Positions 37,133 through 45,618 of a stretch of 64,000 bases of DNA are shown here, in pieces. How positions within the stretch are numbered: position 1 is the first letter of the stretch; each line of letters opens with the position of its first letter. Under the pieces are notes generated by a model, which saw only the letters and a program-made list of their open reading frames with translations, searched no databases and was not told the DNA's origin. The DNA lies in assembly GCA_029202485.1 (NCBI GenBank), contig CP119313.1:744001-808000 (forward strand). Direction: 5' to 3'. The stretch comes from Candidatus Pedobacter colombiensis. GTDB taxonomy: Bacteria > Bacteroidota > Bacteroidia > Sphingobacteriales > Sphingobacteriaceae. Made by a program: the position numbers and the translations under genes.

Positions 37133-37951
37133 ATGATTAAACCTTATATATTAATGAAATCGAATAGAACTTATCTGAACCTAATATCAATTGTAGCCTT
37201 TATCCTCCTTGCCTCATGTGTAGTCGTAAAAGTAGCGCAGAAGCCCACCTTGTTTCTGATTGGAGATTCAACTGTTAAAAATGGAAAGGGTAAAGGCGAC
37301 GGCTCATTATGGGGCTGGGGAAGTTACCTTGCTGATTTTTTTGATTTGAATAAGATCAATGTAGAGAATCATGCCTTGGGTGGTACCAGTACCCGGACTT
37401 TTCAAAGTAAAGGCTTGTGGGACAGTGTGCTGGTAAAGTTAAAGCCTGGCGATTATGTGATCATGCAATTTGGTCATAATGATGGCAGTCCTCTTGATGA
37501 TACTGCCCGAGCCAGGGGAACAATTAAAGGAATAGGTCCGGAGCATAAGGAAATCTTTAATCCAATCACTAAACAGAAAGAAGTGGTTTATACCTATGGT
37601 TGGTACCTGCGTAAATTTATTCATGATGCAAAAGCGAAAGGTGCAACAGCCATTGTTTGTTCTCCAATTCCCCGAAATCCAGTAAAAAATGGAGTGTTGG
37701 CGCTGGTGGTCGACGACTATGCTGCCTGGGCCGAGGAAGTGGCAACAGCAGAAAAGGTTGGTTTTATTCCACTCAATAAAATTATAAAAGACAAATATGC
37801 CGCATTGGGTGCTGAGAAAGTAAATGCCTTTTTCACAGAAAAGGACCATACACATACTAACGAGGCCGGTGCTAAAGTAAATGCAGTTTCAGTTGTTGAA
37901 GGTTTAAAAGTACTGAATAGCTCCTCGCTGATTAAATATCTCAAAAATTAA
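37133..37951 (+). CDS. Rhamnogalacturonan acetylesterase, CE12 (SGNH), copy 2, lipoprotein
   Basis: A 272-residue paralogue of the preceding gene, 2 nt after its stop. It carries a lipobox ILLASC (Cys29 from the first Met), so this copy is probably membrane-anchored whereas copy 1 is soluble. Met8 (37154) is an equally good start for the signal peptide. Motifs are LFLIGDSTVKNG (Ser46), LWGWGSYLADFF, NHALGGTSTRTFQSKG, MQFGHNDGS and EKDHTHTNEAGA (Asp/His). Compared with copy 1 it has a short insertion near KGKGDG before the Trp motif. It is the last gene of the P2 operon; a 122-nt gap with a promoter-like arrangement follows. Confidence 0.92.
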   Translation: MIKPYILMKSNRTYLNLISIVAFILLASCVVVKVAQKPTLFLIGDSTVKNGKGKGDGSLWGWGSYLADFFDLNKINVENHALGGTSTRTFQSKGLWDSVLVKLKPGDYVIMQFGHNDGSPLDDTARARGTIKGIGPEHKEIFNPITKQKEVVYTYGWYLRKFIHDAKAKGATAIVCSPIPRNPVKNGVLALVVDDYAAWAEEVATAEKVGFIPLNKIIKDKYAALGAEKVNAFFTEKDHTHTNEAGAKVNAVSVVEGLKVLNSSSLIKYLKN

Positions 37952-37982
37952 TTGTCATCATGAAAATTATTTTTCCTTCTAG

Positions 37983-38000
37983 CAGGATGCTACAGGTTGC
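37983..38000 (+). repeat. Operator-like direct repeat, copy 2
   Basis: CAGGATG-CTA-CAGGTTGC, the same two half-sites with 10-bp periodicity as at 24069 and 45496. Only the three spacer bases differ between the copies, which suggests selection on the half-sites. Confidence 0.65.
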
Positions 38001-38034
38001 CTGTCTAAGAGTTTAATCCTATAATAGAGGCTTG

Positions 38035-38043
38035 AACCAAATA
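38035..38043 (+). repeat. AACCAAATA leader motif
   Basis: AACCAAATA, at the predicted 5' end of the P3 transcript, 30 nt before the GH2 start codon. It is identical to the nonamer in the other long leaders. Confidence 0.5.
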
Positions 38044-38073
38044 TAAAGTTGCGGATACGCTCTTTTCTGAATT

Positions 38074-40989
38074 ATGCATTTTACACCATTCAAATTTATA
38101 AAAGGCCTTGTTGCCTGTTTTTGCTTGCTTTTTCTGCTTTCATCGGTTGCGGAGGCTCAGACAATTTCTCTGAAAGGAAAATGGCGTTTTAAAATTGATG
38201 CAAATGATTTGGGGCTGAAAGACAAATGGTTTACAACGGTATTACCTGAGTCTGTAGATCTTCCAGGATCAATGGCTCAAAATTTTAAAGGGGATGAAAT
38301 TACCCTGAAAACGAAATGGACAGGCAGTATATACGACAGTTCCTGGTATTACAATCCTCGTCTGGCCAAGTTTAGAGCAGAAGGGAATATTAAAATCCCA
38401 TTCTGGTTAACACCTGCGAAACATTATACAGGAGCTGCCTGGTATCAGAAGGACATTGATATCCCCGCCAATTGGAAAGGGCAGCGGGTAGTACTTTCTC
38501 TGGAATATCCACATTCTGAAACACGTGTTTGGCTAGATGATGCCGAATTGGGAACGCCGCAATATACATTTGTTGTTGCTCAGAATTTTGAACTTCCTGC
38601 GGGCTTAAAGCCAGGTAAACACATCATTAGTATTAGAATAGACAATACGATAAAGGCCATTAATGTTGGTCAGGATTCTCATAGTTTAACTGATCATACT
38701 CAGGGAAACTGGAATGGTATTGTTGGTAAGCTATTGCTTACTGCTGGCTCTCCTATATATTTCGAAGACATCCAGATCTATCCTGACCTGAAGAACAAAT
38801 CAGCAAAGGTTAAAATTCAATTGAAATCAAGGGATGCTGCCTCCACTTCAGGAAAGATTACACTTTCTGCAGCTAGCTTCAATACCAAATCGATACTGGA
38901 AGTAAAACCTGTTACTACTCCATTTACAATTAATAATGGAGTAGGGGAGCTGGAAGTAAACCTCCCAATGGGAGATAAAATTGTCACCTGGGATGAATTT
39001 GATCCGGCATTGTATCGTTTAACAGCCGCTTTGGTGACTAAGAATGGGATAAAAGATGTGCGACAGGTACAATTTGGAATGCGGGAATTTAAGGCTGTGG
39101 GCAGACATTTTGAAGTTAATGGCAGACCGATATTTTTACGAGGCACAGTAAATAATTGCGAGTTTCCATTAACTGGTTATCCGGCAATGGATGTGGAATC
39201 ATGGTTGCGCATCTTTAGAATTTCGCGGGCACATGGATTGAATCACATGCGTTTCCATTCCTGGTGTCCACCTGAAGCAGCATTTATCGCTGCAGATCAG
39301 GTTGGTTTTTACTTACAACCTGAAGGGCCAAGTTGGGCCAATCATGGATCTTCTATTGGTGACGGTAAGCCGATTGACCAGTTTATTTATGATGAAACGA
39401 ATAGAATGTCTAAAAACTATGGCAATTATGCGTCGTTCTGCATGCTTGCCTATGGTAATGAACCCCGCGGAAAACAGGTAGAGTACCTAACAAAATTTAA
39501 CAATTACTGGAAGGCGAAAGACTCCAGACGTTTGTATACCGGGGCTTCGGTAGGTGGTAGCTGGCCGGTAATTGAAAATAATGAGTTTATGGTTCGCGCT
39601 GGTGCAAGAGGGCTGGATTGGGGAAAAAGACCAGAGAGTATTTCAGATTATAGTAAGCAGATTGCTCAGTTTAATGTCCCTTTTGTAGCGCATGAAATGG
39701 GTCAGTATTGTGTGTTCCCTGATTTCAAAGAAATAAAAAAATATACAGGTGTTTATCGGGCTAAGAATTTTGAGCTCTTTCAGGAAGATTTGAAGGATCA
39801 TGATATGGCAGACCAGGCTGAAGCTTTTTTAATGGCATCGGGAAAATTACAGGCGCTCTGTTATAAAAACGAAATTGAAAAAGCATTGCGTACACCTGGT
39901 TACAGCGGTTTTCAGCTTTTGTCTTTAAATGATTATCCAGGTCAGGGAACTGCACTTGTCGGAGTTTTAGATGCTTTCTGGGACGAAAAAGGTTACATCA
40001 CACCAAAGGAATTTAGTCGCTTCTGCAACAGTACTGTCCCACTTGCGCGTATAGCTAAATTTGTATTTCAAAATAATGAAACTTTCGAAGCTGCCATTGA
40101 GGTCGCACATTATGGTAAATCGCCAGTGCAAAATGCCAGTTTATCATGGCGGATAAAAAATGAGGATGGTGCAGCTGTCGCTAAAGGTATTTTTGAACCT
40201 AAAACGCTGGCCATTACCAATTGCATACAAATTGGGAGCATTAAATTTCCACTTAGCAGTATTAAAAAGGCTAGTCATTTAAAGCTGGAGGTAAGCATAG
40301 ATGGAACAATATTTGCCAATGACTGGGACTTCTGGGTATACCCGGCAGAATTGCCAAAATATAAAACCGGTTTTTATTATTGTACCACATTGGATGATCA
40401 GGCAAAAAAGGTGCTTGACGAGGGTGGAAATGTATTCCTCAATGCTGCAGATAAAGTAGTGAAAGGAAAAGAAGTGGTTCAAACCTTTCTCCCTGTTTTC
40501 TGGAATACTTCCTGGTTTAAAATGCGACCACCACATACTTTAGGCTTTGTATGTGATCCAAAGCACCCTGCATTTGCAAATTTCCCAACTTCTTATCATA
40601 GTGATATGCAGTGGTGGGAAATTGTAAACAAGACACAGGTAATGAATCTGGAAGATTTTCCTGCAGGATTTAAGCCAATTGTCCAGCCCATTGATACCTG
40701 GTTTTTAAATCGTCGATTAGCACTTTTGTTTGAAGCAAGAGTAGGAAAAGGTAAGTTGGTGGTTTCAAGCGCGGATCTGGGACCTGACAAGGACAATGGG
40801 CCAGCTTCAAAACAACTGTTTTTTAGTTTACAGCAGTATATGCAATCTAATCAATTTGCTCCAAAATCTGAACTGAGGTTCGAAGTAGTGAAAGATCTTT
40901 TTGAAAGCCCATCCAGAGAAATGTTCAATACCTATACGAAGGACAGTCCGGATGAGTTAAAGCCCAAAGCAGTCCTTAAAAAAACTTGA
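38074..40989 (+). CDS. Large GH2-family glycoside hydrolase (beta-galactosidase/glucuronidase type)
   Basis: A 971-residue secreted GH2-type enzyme, longer than and distinct from the one at 34023. The signal peptide ends VAEA before Gln29. An N-terminal jelly-roll (about 30-225; ISLKGKWRFKID ... HYTGAAWYQKDIDIP) is followed by an Ig-like region and a TIM barrel (about 335-650) with REFKAVGRHFEVNGRPIFLRG. The likely acid/base is Glu463 in LAYGNEPRG and the likely nucleophile Glu541 in FVAHEMGQYC. QLLSLNDYPGQGTALVGVLD closes the barrel, and about 300 residues of beta-rich C-terminal domains follow. Exact activity is not decidable; beta-galactosidase on RG-I side chains is the best guess. It is the first gene behind promoter P3 and lies 25 nt before GH105. 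Confidence 0.82.
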   Translation: MHFTPFKFIKGLVACFCLLFLLSSVAEAQTISLKGKWRFKIDANDLGLKDKWFTTVLPESVDLPGSMAQNFKGDEITLKTKWTGSIYDSSWYYNPRLAKFRAEGNIKIPFWLTPAKHYTGAAWYQKDIDIPANWKGQRVVLSLEYPHSETRVWLDDAELGTPQYTFVVAQNFELPAGLKPGKHIISIRIDNTIKAINVGQDSHSLTDHTQGNWNGIVGKLLLTAGSPIYFEDIQIYPDLKNKSAKVKIQLKSRDAASTSGKITLSAASFNTKSILEVKPVTTPFTINNGVGELEVNLPMGDKIVTWDEFDPALYRLTAALVTKNGIKDVRQVQFGMREFKAVGRHFEVNGRPIFLRGTVNNCEFPLTGYPAMDVESWLRIFRISRAHGLNHMRFHSWCPPEAAFIAADQVGFYLQPEGPSWANHGSSIGDGKPIDQFIYDETNRMSKNYGNYASFCMLAYGNEPRGKQVEYLTKFNNYWKAKDSRRLYTGASVGGSWPVIENNEFMVRAGARGLDWGKRPESISDYSKQIAQFNVPFVAHEMGQYCVFPDFKEIKKYTGVYRAKNFELFQEDLKDHDMADQAEAFLMASGKLQALCYKNEIEKALRTPGYSGFQLLSLNDYPGQGTALVGVLDAFWDEKGYITPKEFSRFCNSTVPLARIAKFVFQNNETFEAAIEVAHYGKSPVQNASLSWRIKNEDGAAVAKGIFEPKTLAITNCIQIGSIKFPLSSIKKASHLKLEVSIDGTIFANDWDFWVYPAELPKYKTGFYYCTTLDDQAKKVLDEGGNVFLNAADKVVKGKEVVQTFLPVFWNTSWFKMRPPHTLGFVCDPKHPAFANFPTSYHSDMQWWEIVNKTQVMNLEDFPAGFKPIVQPIDTWFLNRRLALLFEARVGKGKLVVSSADLGPDKDNGPASKQLFFSLQQYMQSNQFAPKSELRFEVVKDLFESPSREMFNTYTKDSPDELKPKAVLKKT

Positions 40990-41014
40990 TACTTTAATAC
41001 AATAGAATACAATA

Positions 41015-42148
41015 ATGATGATAAAAAAGAAAATTGCTATTGCACTGACATTGTTTGGACTAAGTCTGCAGACTAGCGTTGCTCAAAAAAATCCTTCAAA
41101 AAAAGAGGTGTTAAAATCATTGGTATTGACCAATGCTTATTTTATGAACAAATGGCCAGATGCAGGCAAATCCATCATTACCAACAAGGAACGGCCAAGT
41201 AATATCTGGACAAGAGCTGTATACTATGAAGGGCTAATGAGCTTATACCAGTTGAAGGCAGATCCGGCTTATTATGATTACGCGGTGCAATGGGGAGATA
41301 AACATAAATGGGGGCTTAGAGATGGTATAGGTACGCGTAATGCTGACAATCAGGCATGTGGTCAGACATACCTTGATTTATATAACATTGATAAAAAACC
41401 TGAACGCATTAAAGACATTAAAGCTTCGATGGACCTGATGATGAAATCGGGTAAAATTGATGACTGGACCTGGATTGATGCCTTGCAAATGGGAATGCCG
41501 GTTTTTGCAAAATTGGGCGTGCTATATAACGACAATGCTTATTATGAGTATATGTACAAGATGTATATGCATAGTAAAAATGTAGAAGGTGGAGGTTTGT
41601 ACAATGCTAAAGACGGTTTATGGTGGAGAGACAAAGATTTCGTGCCGCCTTATAAAGAACCAAATGGTGAAGATTGTTACTGGTCTCGTGGTAATGGTTG
41701 GGTAGTTGCAGCCTTGGTTAAAGTTTTGGATATCATGCCTAAAGATGCACCACACAGAGAGGAATACTTAAAAACATATCATGAAATGATCAAAGCGCTG
41801 GTACCTGTTCAACGTACGGATGGATTTTGGAATGTAAGCTTGCATGATCCAACGCATTTTGGAGGTAAAGAAACATCTGGTACCGCACTATTCGTTTATG
41901 GAATGGCCTGGGGTGTAAACCAAGGGCTTTTAGATCAGAAGGTTTATCAGCCGATCATTGCAAAGGCCTGGAATGCCATGACAAAAGATGCTGTGCATGA
42001 GAATGGTTTTTTGGGTTACGTGCAAGGAACGGGTAAGGAACCTAAAGATGGCCAACCGGTAAGTTACACCAATGTCCCTGATTTTGAAGATTACGGATTG
42101 GGTTGTTTCCTGCTGGCAGGTACAGAAGTTTATAAAATGAAAAAGTAA
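41015..42148 (+). CDS. GH105 unsaturated rhamnogalacturonyl hydrolase
   Basis: A 377-residue GH105 (alpha/alpha)6 enzyme of the YteR/YesR type. It hydrolyses the unsaturated galacturonyl residue that PL11 leaves at the non-reducing end of RG-I fragments. The signal peptide ends SVA before Gln24, so it is periplasmic. Catalytic-region Asp residues equivalent to those of YteR are Asp111 in NADNQACGQTYL and Asp155 in DWTWIDALQMGMP. WSRGNGWVVAALVKVL and HFGGKETSGTALFVYGMAWG are further family hallmarks. Length is the family norm. It lies between GH2 and rhaM, and its substrate links it functionally to the lyase at 32140. Confidence 0.95.
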   Translation: MMIKKKIAIALTLFGLSLQTSVAQKNPSKKEVLKSLVLTNAYFMNKWPDAGKSIITNKERPSNIWTRAVYYEGLMSLYQLKADPAYYDYAVQWGDKHKWGLRDGIGTRNADNQACGQTYLDLYNIDKKPERIKDIKASMDLMMKSGKIDDWTWIDALQMGMPVFAKLGVLYNDNAYYEYMYKMYMHSKNVEGGGLYNAKDGLWWRDKDFVPPYKEPNGEDCYWSRGNGWVVAALVKVLDIMPKDAPHREEYLKTYHEMIKALVPVQRTDGFWNVSLHDPTHFGGKETSGTALFVYGMAWGVNQGLLDQKVYQPIIAKAWNAMTKDAVHENGFLGYVQGTGKEPKDGQPVSYTNVPDFEDYGLGCFLLAGTEVYKMKK

Positions 42149-42185
42149 AATCAGGTATTATTCTGTTCAAATAAATTAAAGGAAT

Positions 42186-42497
42186 ATGTCAAAGATTGCA
42201 TTTAAAATGAAGCTTAAAGCTGGTGCCAAAGCGGAATATCAAAAAAGACATGACGAAATATGGCCGGAGCTGGCTACTTTGTTAAAACGCAATGGAATAA
42301 GCGATTATTCTATTTTTTTGGATGAAGAAACCAATACGCTATTCGCGGTACAACAACAGGATGGTGCATCGTCTCAGGATTTGGGAACTACAGCTATTGT
42401 ACAAAAATGGTGGGCCTATATGGCCGATATTATGGAAACTAATCCGGACAATTCGCCGGTGAGTATAAAATTGGAGCAGGTATTTCACCTGGATTAA
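42186..42497 (+). CDS. rhaM: L-rhamnose mutarotase
   Basis: A 103-residue RhaM/YiiL-family mutarotase that interconverts alpha- and beta-L-rhamnose. The motif YQKRHDEIWPEL holds His22, the catalytic His position of the E. coli enzyme, and the C-terminal WWAYMADIMETNPDNSPVS and LEQVFHL are nearly identical to the E. coli pattern. It has no signal peptide and is therefore cytosolic, the only clearly cytosolic product in the window. It lies 37 nt after GH105 and 2 nt before the rhamnosidase, so rhamnose release and rhamnose handling are co-transcribed. The isomerase, kinase and aldolase of rhamnose catabolism are not in the window. Confidence 0.95.
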   Translation: MSKIAFKMKLKAGAKAEYQKRHDEIWPELATLLKRNGISDYSIFLDEETNTLFAVQQQDGASSQDLGTTAIVQKWWAYMADIMETNPDNSPVSIKLEQVFHLD

Positions 42498-42499
42498 AG

Positions 42500-45286
42500 A
42501 TGAAACTAAAACTAAACCTAACCACATTAGCTATTGGTGTATTATTATTTAATACGGCACAAGCGCAAAACAAGATTAAAGCATCTGGACCATGGCCTGT
42601 GGTAGAAAAACAAATGAAACCCTGGACCCGTTGGTGGTGGATGGGAAGTGCTGTGGATGAACGGAATCTCAATAAAGTATTGACTGAATATCAGCAAGCT
42701 GGTATTGGAGGGGTAGAAATTACACCAATATATGGGGCTGTAGGTTTTGAGAAACGATACATTGATTTCTTATCCCCAAGATGGGTAGAAATGCTTCGTT
42801 ATACGGTTCAAAAATCCAATACATTAGGTATGGGCGTGGATATGAATACCGGAACAGGTTGGCCTTTTGGTGGTCCGATGGTAAAACCTGAGGATGCGGC
42901 CACAAAGCTAATTGTACAGCAGTATGAGCTGAAACCAGGTCAAAAGCTAACGGAAGCTATCAAAGTAAAAGAAGCAAGACAGAATGTCGCTAAATTGCAG
43001 GCCGTTACTGCTTATGGTAGCAACGGAGAGGTGTTAGACTTATTTAATAAAGTTGATGCTGGTGGAATTTTGAATTGGACAGCGGGAGATGGTAATTGGA
43101 CATTGTATGCTGCATTTTCGGGTAAAACTCGACAAGAAGTGAAACGTGCGGCACCTGGTGGACAGGGACTTACTGTTGATCATCTGGATAAAACTGCGGT
43201 GACAAATTATTTGAGTCGTTTTGACAATGCTTTTGGAAATAAATCACAGGGTGTAAGAGCCTTCTTTAACGATAGTTATGAAGTTTATGGGGCAAACTGG
43301 ACACCTACTTTTTTTGATGAATTTAAGAAGAACAGAGGCTATGATTTAAAACAGCACCTTAGGGAGTTGGTTGGAAAAGACTCTACTACTGAGCATATCG
43401 CCCGTCTGAAATCAGATTATAGGGAAACAATGAGTGATTTATTGTTATTCAATTTTACACATAACTGGACGGATTGGTCGCACAAATATGGATCAATAAC
43501 CAGAAATCAATCCCATGGCTCTCCGGGAAACTTACTTGACCTTTATGGTGCAGTAGACATTCCGGAAACAGAAACTTTTGGTTCTAGTTATTTTCCTATT
43601 CCAGGACTTCGTAGAGATAGCGCAGATATTAGAAATGTAGATCCTGATCCGATGATGTGTAAGTTTGCTTCCTCTGCAGCCCATACCGGTGCTAAGAATT
43701 TGATTTCTTCTGAAACCTTTACCTGGTTGAGTGAGCATTTTAAAACTTCTTATTCGCAATGTAAACCAGAAGCCGAGCAGCTATTTCTTTCTGGAGTAAA
43801 CCATATCGTTTATCATGGTACAACCAATTCTCCTGAAGATGCGGTTTGGCCGGGATGGTTGTTTTATGCTTCCGCAGAATTCAATCCGAACAATAGTTTG
43901 TGGCCACAAATTAATGGTTTGAGCACCTACCTCACCAGATGTCAATCGGTTCTTCAATCTGGGAAGGCCGATAATGAACTACTGATTTACTGGCCAATTT
44001 ATGATGTATGGAATCGTGCGAAGGGAATGGATATGGCCATTAAAGTACATAACATAGATGAATGGTTACATCCCACTGCATTTTATAAGCTTTCAAAGAA
44101 AATGGCGGAGTCGGGTTATTCTTTTGATTTTGCATCTGACCGTTTACTGGGACAATCCGTTGTTCAGAATGGGTTGGTTAGCACTGAACCTAAGGCCACA
44201 CCCTATAAAGTACTAATCATTCCTGAATGTACCTTGATTAGTCTGGAAACAATCAATAAGGCCATTCAGTTGGCAAATGAGGGCGCAACGGTTATTTTTC
44301 AGCAATTGCCGAAAGATGTTCCGGGTTTAAACAAGTTGGAAGAGCGGAGGAGCGAATTGAAAGCTATTCTCGCTAAATTGAATTTTTCGGATGCCGGGAA
44401 TGGTGTAAAACAATTTAAAACCGGTAAGGGAGTTGTTTTGCTGGCCTCAGATGTGGAAAAGGCTTTAGCTTATAAGGCGGTTCATCGTGAAGAACTAACA
44501 GATACAGGTTTACAGTTTATTCGTCGTAGTTTTAATGGGGGTAAATACTATTATATCGTTAATCATACAGCTAAAGATCTGGATACGGATTTACCGCTTA
44601 ATGAAAAAGGTACGGTGTTGATTATGGATCCACAAAGCGGGGCTAGCGGAAAGGCTGCTACAAGTAATGCAGGCGGACAGTTTAAAATGAGGCTACAAAT
44701 CAAGTCTGGTGAAGCCATGATACTTAAGGTTGTAGAAAAGGAACCAATTGCTATGGTATCCTGGGCTTATTTAGGTAAACCCGGCAAAGAAATTGAATTG
44801 ACAAATGCCTGGTCATTAAGTTTTACTTCCGGGGGACCAGAACTACCGGCAGCTCAGAAATTAGATAAATTGGTATCCTGGACTAGTCTTTCGGATCCTA
44901 AACTGCAACGGTTCTCCGGTACAGGTGTATATACGAGTAGCTTTACGCTTAAAGAGAAAGCAGCCAGGGAATATGTATTAAACCTGAATCAAGTTGATGA
45001 GAGCGCAAGGGTTTGGATTAATGGGCAGGAAGTTGGGATCTTGTGGAGTATCCCTTTTCAAGCTCGGGTAGGCAAATATCTGAAAGCAGGGACCAATACA
45101 ATTAAAATCGAAGTGGTTAACCTGATGGCTAACCGTATTCATTATATGGATCAACAGAAAATCCAGTGGAGAAATTATCATGAGATCAATTTTGTGAACA
45201 TTAATTATAAGCCGTTTGATGCTTCGAATTGGTTGGTGATGCCTTCCGGTTTAATTGGTCCTGTTACCATTTCTTCTTACTTTTAG
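42500..45286 (+). CDS. GH106 alpha-L-rhamnosidase
   Basis: A 928-residue secreted GH106 enzyme that removes non-reducing alpha-L-rhamnose, as needed after GH105 has exposed rhamnose on RG-I oligosaccharides. The signal peptide ends AQA before Gln23. Hallmarks are MKPWTRWWWMGSAVDERNL, QAGIGGVEITPIYG, GMGVDMNTGTGWPFGGPMV, the central RGYDLKQHLRELVG and NHIVYHGTTNSPEDAVWPGW, and a C-terminal GH2-type jelly-roll (DESARVWINGQEVGILWSIPF ... NWLVMPSGLIGPVTI). Length fits the family. It is the last gene before a strong terminator at 45311 and overlaps in function with rhaM, whose stop is 2 nt upstream. Confidence 0.95.
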   Translation: MKLKLNLTTLAIGVLLFNTAQAQNKIKASGPWPVVEKQMKPWTRWWWMGSAVDERNLNKVLTEYQQAGIGGVEITPIYGAVGFEKRYIDFLSPRWVEMLRYTVQKSNTLGMGVDMNTGTGWPFGGPMVKPEDAATKLIVQQYELKPGQKLTEAIKVKEARQNVAKLQAVTAYGSNGEVLDLFNKVDAGGILNWTAGDGNWTLYAAFSGKTRQEVKRAAPGGQGLTVDHLDKTAVTNYLSRFDNAFGNKSQGVRAFFNDSYEVYGANWTPTFFDEFKKNRGYDLKQHLRELVGKDSTTEHIARLKSDYRETMSDLLLFNFTHNWTDWSHKYGSITRNQSHGSPGNLLDLYGAVDIPETETFGSSYFPIPGLRRDSADIRNVDPDPMMCKFASSAAHTGAKNLISSETFTWLSEHFKTSYSQCKPEAEQLFLSGVNHIVYHGTTNSPEDAVWPGWLFYASAEFNPNNSLWPQINGLSTYLTRCQSVLQSGKADNELLIYWPIYDVWNRAKGMDMAIKVHNIDEWLHPTAFYKLSKKMAESGYSFDFASDRLLGQSVVQNGLVSTEPKATPYKVLIIPECTLISLETINKAIQLANEGATVIFQQLPKDVPGLNKLEERRSELKAILAKLNFSDAGNGVKQFKTGKGVVLLASDVEKALAYKAVHREELTDTGLQFIRRSFNGGKYYYIVNHTAKDLDTDLPLNEKGTVLIMDPQSGASGKAATSNAGGQFKMRLQIKSGEAMILKVVEKEPIAMVSWAYLGKPGKEIELTNAWSLSFTSGGPELPAAQKLDKLVSWTSLSDPKLQRFSGTGVYTSSFTLKEKAAREYVLNLNQVDESARVWINGQEVGILWSIPFQARVGKYLKAGTNTIKIEVVNLMANRIHYMDQQKIQWRNYHEINFVNINYKPFDASNWLVMPSGLIGPVTISSYF

Positions 45287-45310
45287 ATAAGATCATACAA
45301 AATTATGCGA

Positions 45311-45339
45311 AAAACCGATAAGTATTTATCGGTTTTTTT
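45311..45339 (+). terminator. Rho-independent terminator of the enzyme block
   Basis: AAAACCGATAA (45311-45321) pairs perfectly with TTATCGGTTTT (45326-45336) around a GTAT loop, and the run of seven Ts ends at 45339. It lies 25 nt after the GH106 stop. Confidence 0.9.
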
Positions 45340-45373
45340 GTTTAAAAAATTCGGGTTTATACATGAATTTCAG

Positions 45374-45421
45374 TTCAGTCAAAAAAAATGTAAAAATATT
45401 TTTACATTTTTTTTGACTGAA
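45374..45421. repeat. Perfect 48-nt AT-rich palindrome
   Basis: The sequence reads TTCAGTC, eight A, TGT, five A, TA, five T, ACA, eight T, GACTGAA: every base is symmetric about 45397/45398. The symmetry continues outward imperfectly (CAG at 45371-45373, ACTG after three inserted A). As RNA it would form a hairpin of about 22 bp. It may act as a second, bidirectional terminator or extrude as a cruciform; there is no coding explanation. Confidence 0.8.
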
Positions 45422-45495
45422 AAACTGCTTATAAGTGTCTATACAACGCTTATTTATGCTAAGTGTTTAAAATTAAATGGTTTGATGAACCTAAA

Positions 45496-45513
45496 CAGGA
45501 TGAAGCAGGTTGC
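45496..45513 (+). repeat. Operator-like direct repeat, copy 3
   Basis: CAGGATG-AAG-CAGGTTGC, identical in both half-sites to the copies at 24069 and 37983. It stands before cassette B, which encodes binding and transport proteins rather than enzymes. Confidence 0.65.
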
Positions 45514-45540
45514 CAAAAAAATCAATATCCTATATTTTTA
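45510..45540 (+). promoter_or_regulatory. Promoter P4 of cassette B
   Basis: A -33-like TTG (45510-45512, part of the direct repeat) and, 20 nt later, TATTTTTA (45533-45540), close to the TAnnTTTG consensus. The same 19-nt distance from the end of the repeat to the box is found at P2 and P3. Confidence 0.5.
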
Positions 45541-45547
45541 ATTTAAA

Positions 45548-45618
45548 TACCAAATAATAAATTAACCAAATAACCAGTAACCAAATAACTCGAGCTAACC
45601 ACCGTTAATAACCAAATA
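45548..45618 (+). repeat. Cluster of AACCAAATA leader motifs
   Basis: AACCAAATA at 45564-45572, 45579-45587 and 45610-45618, plus TACCAAATA at 45548-45556, all just after the predicted P4 transcription start. Spacing is irregular (15-31 nt), so this is not a CRISPR or tandem-repeat array. Confidence 0.55.

Larger units (their letters stand above)
37952..38073. promoter_or_regulatory. Promoter region P3 of the GH2-GH105-rhaM-GH106 operon
   Basis: This 122-nt gap contains CAGGATGCTACAGGTTGC (37983-38000), then after exactly 19 nt TATAATAG (38020-38027), a weaker match to the -7 box TAnnTTTG. AACCAAATA (38035-38043) lies at the implied mRNA start, 30 nt before the ATG. Position and order match P2 and P4. 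Confidence 0.55.

Noticed and set aside
45305..45541. A 78-codon plus-strand open frame after GH106.
   Set aside because: It runs through the terminator, the 48-nt palindrome and the promoter of cassette B; the translation is Lys/Phe/Ile-rich as expected from AT-rich noncoding DNA.
45548..45618. Possible CRISPR-like array from repeated AACCAAATA.
   Set aside because: Repeats are only 9 nt, spacing is irregular and no cas genes are present.
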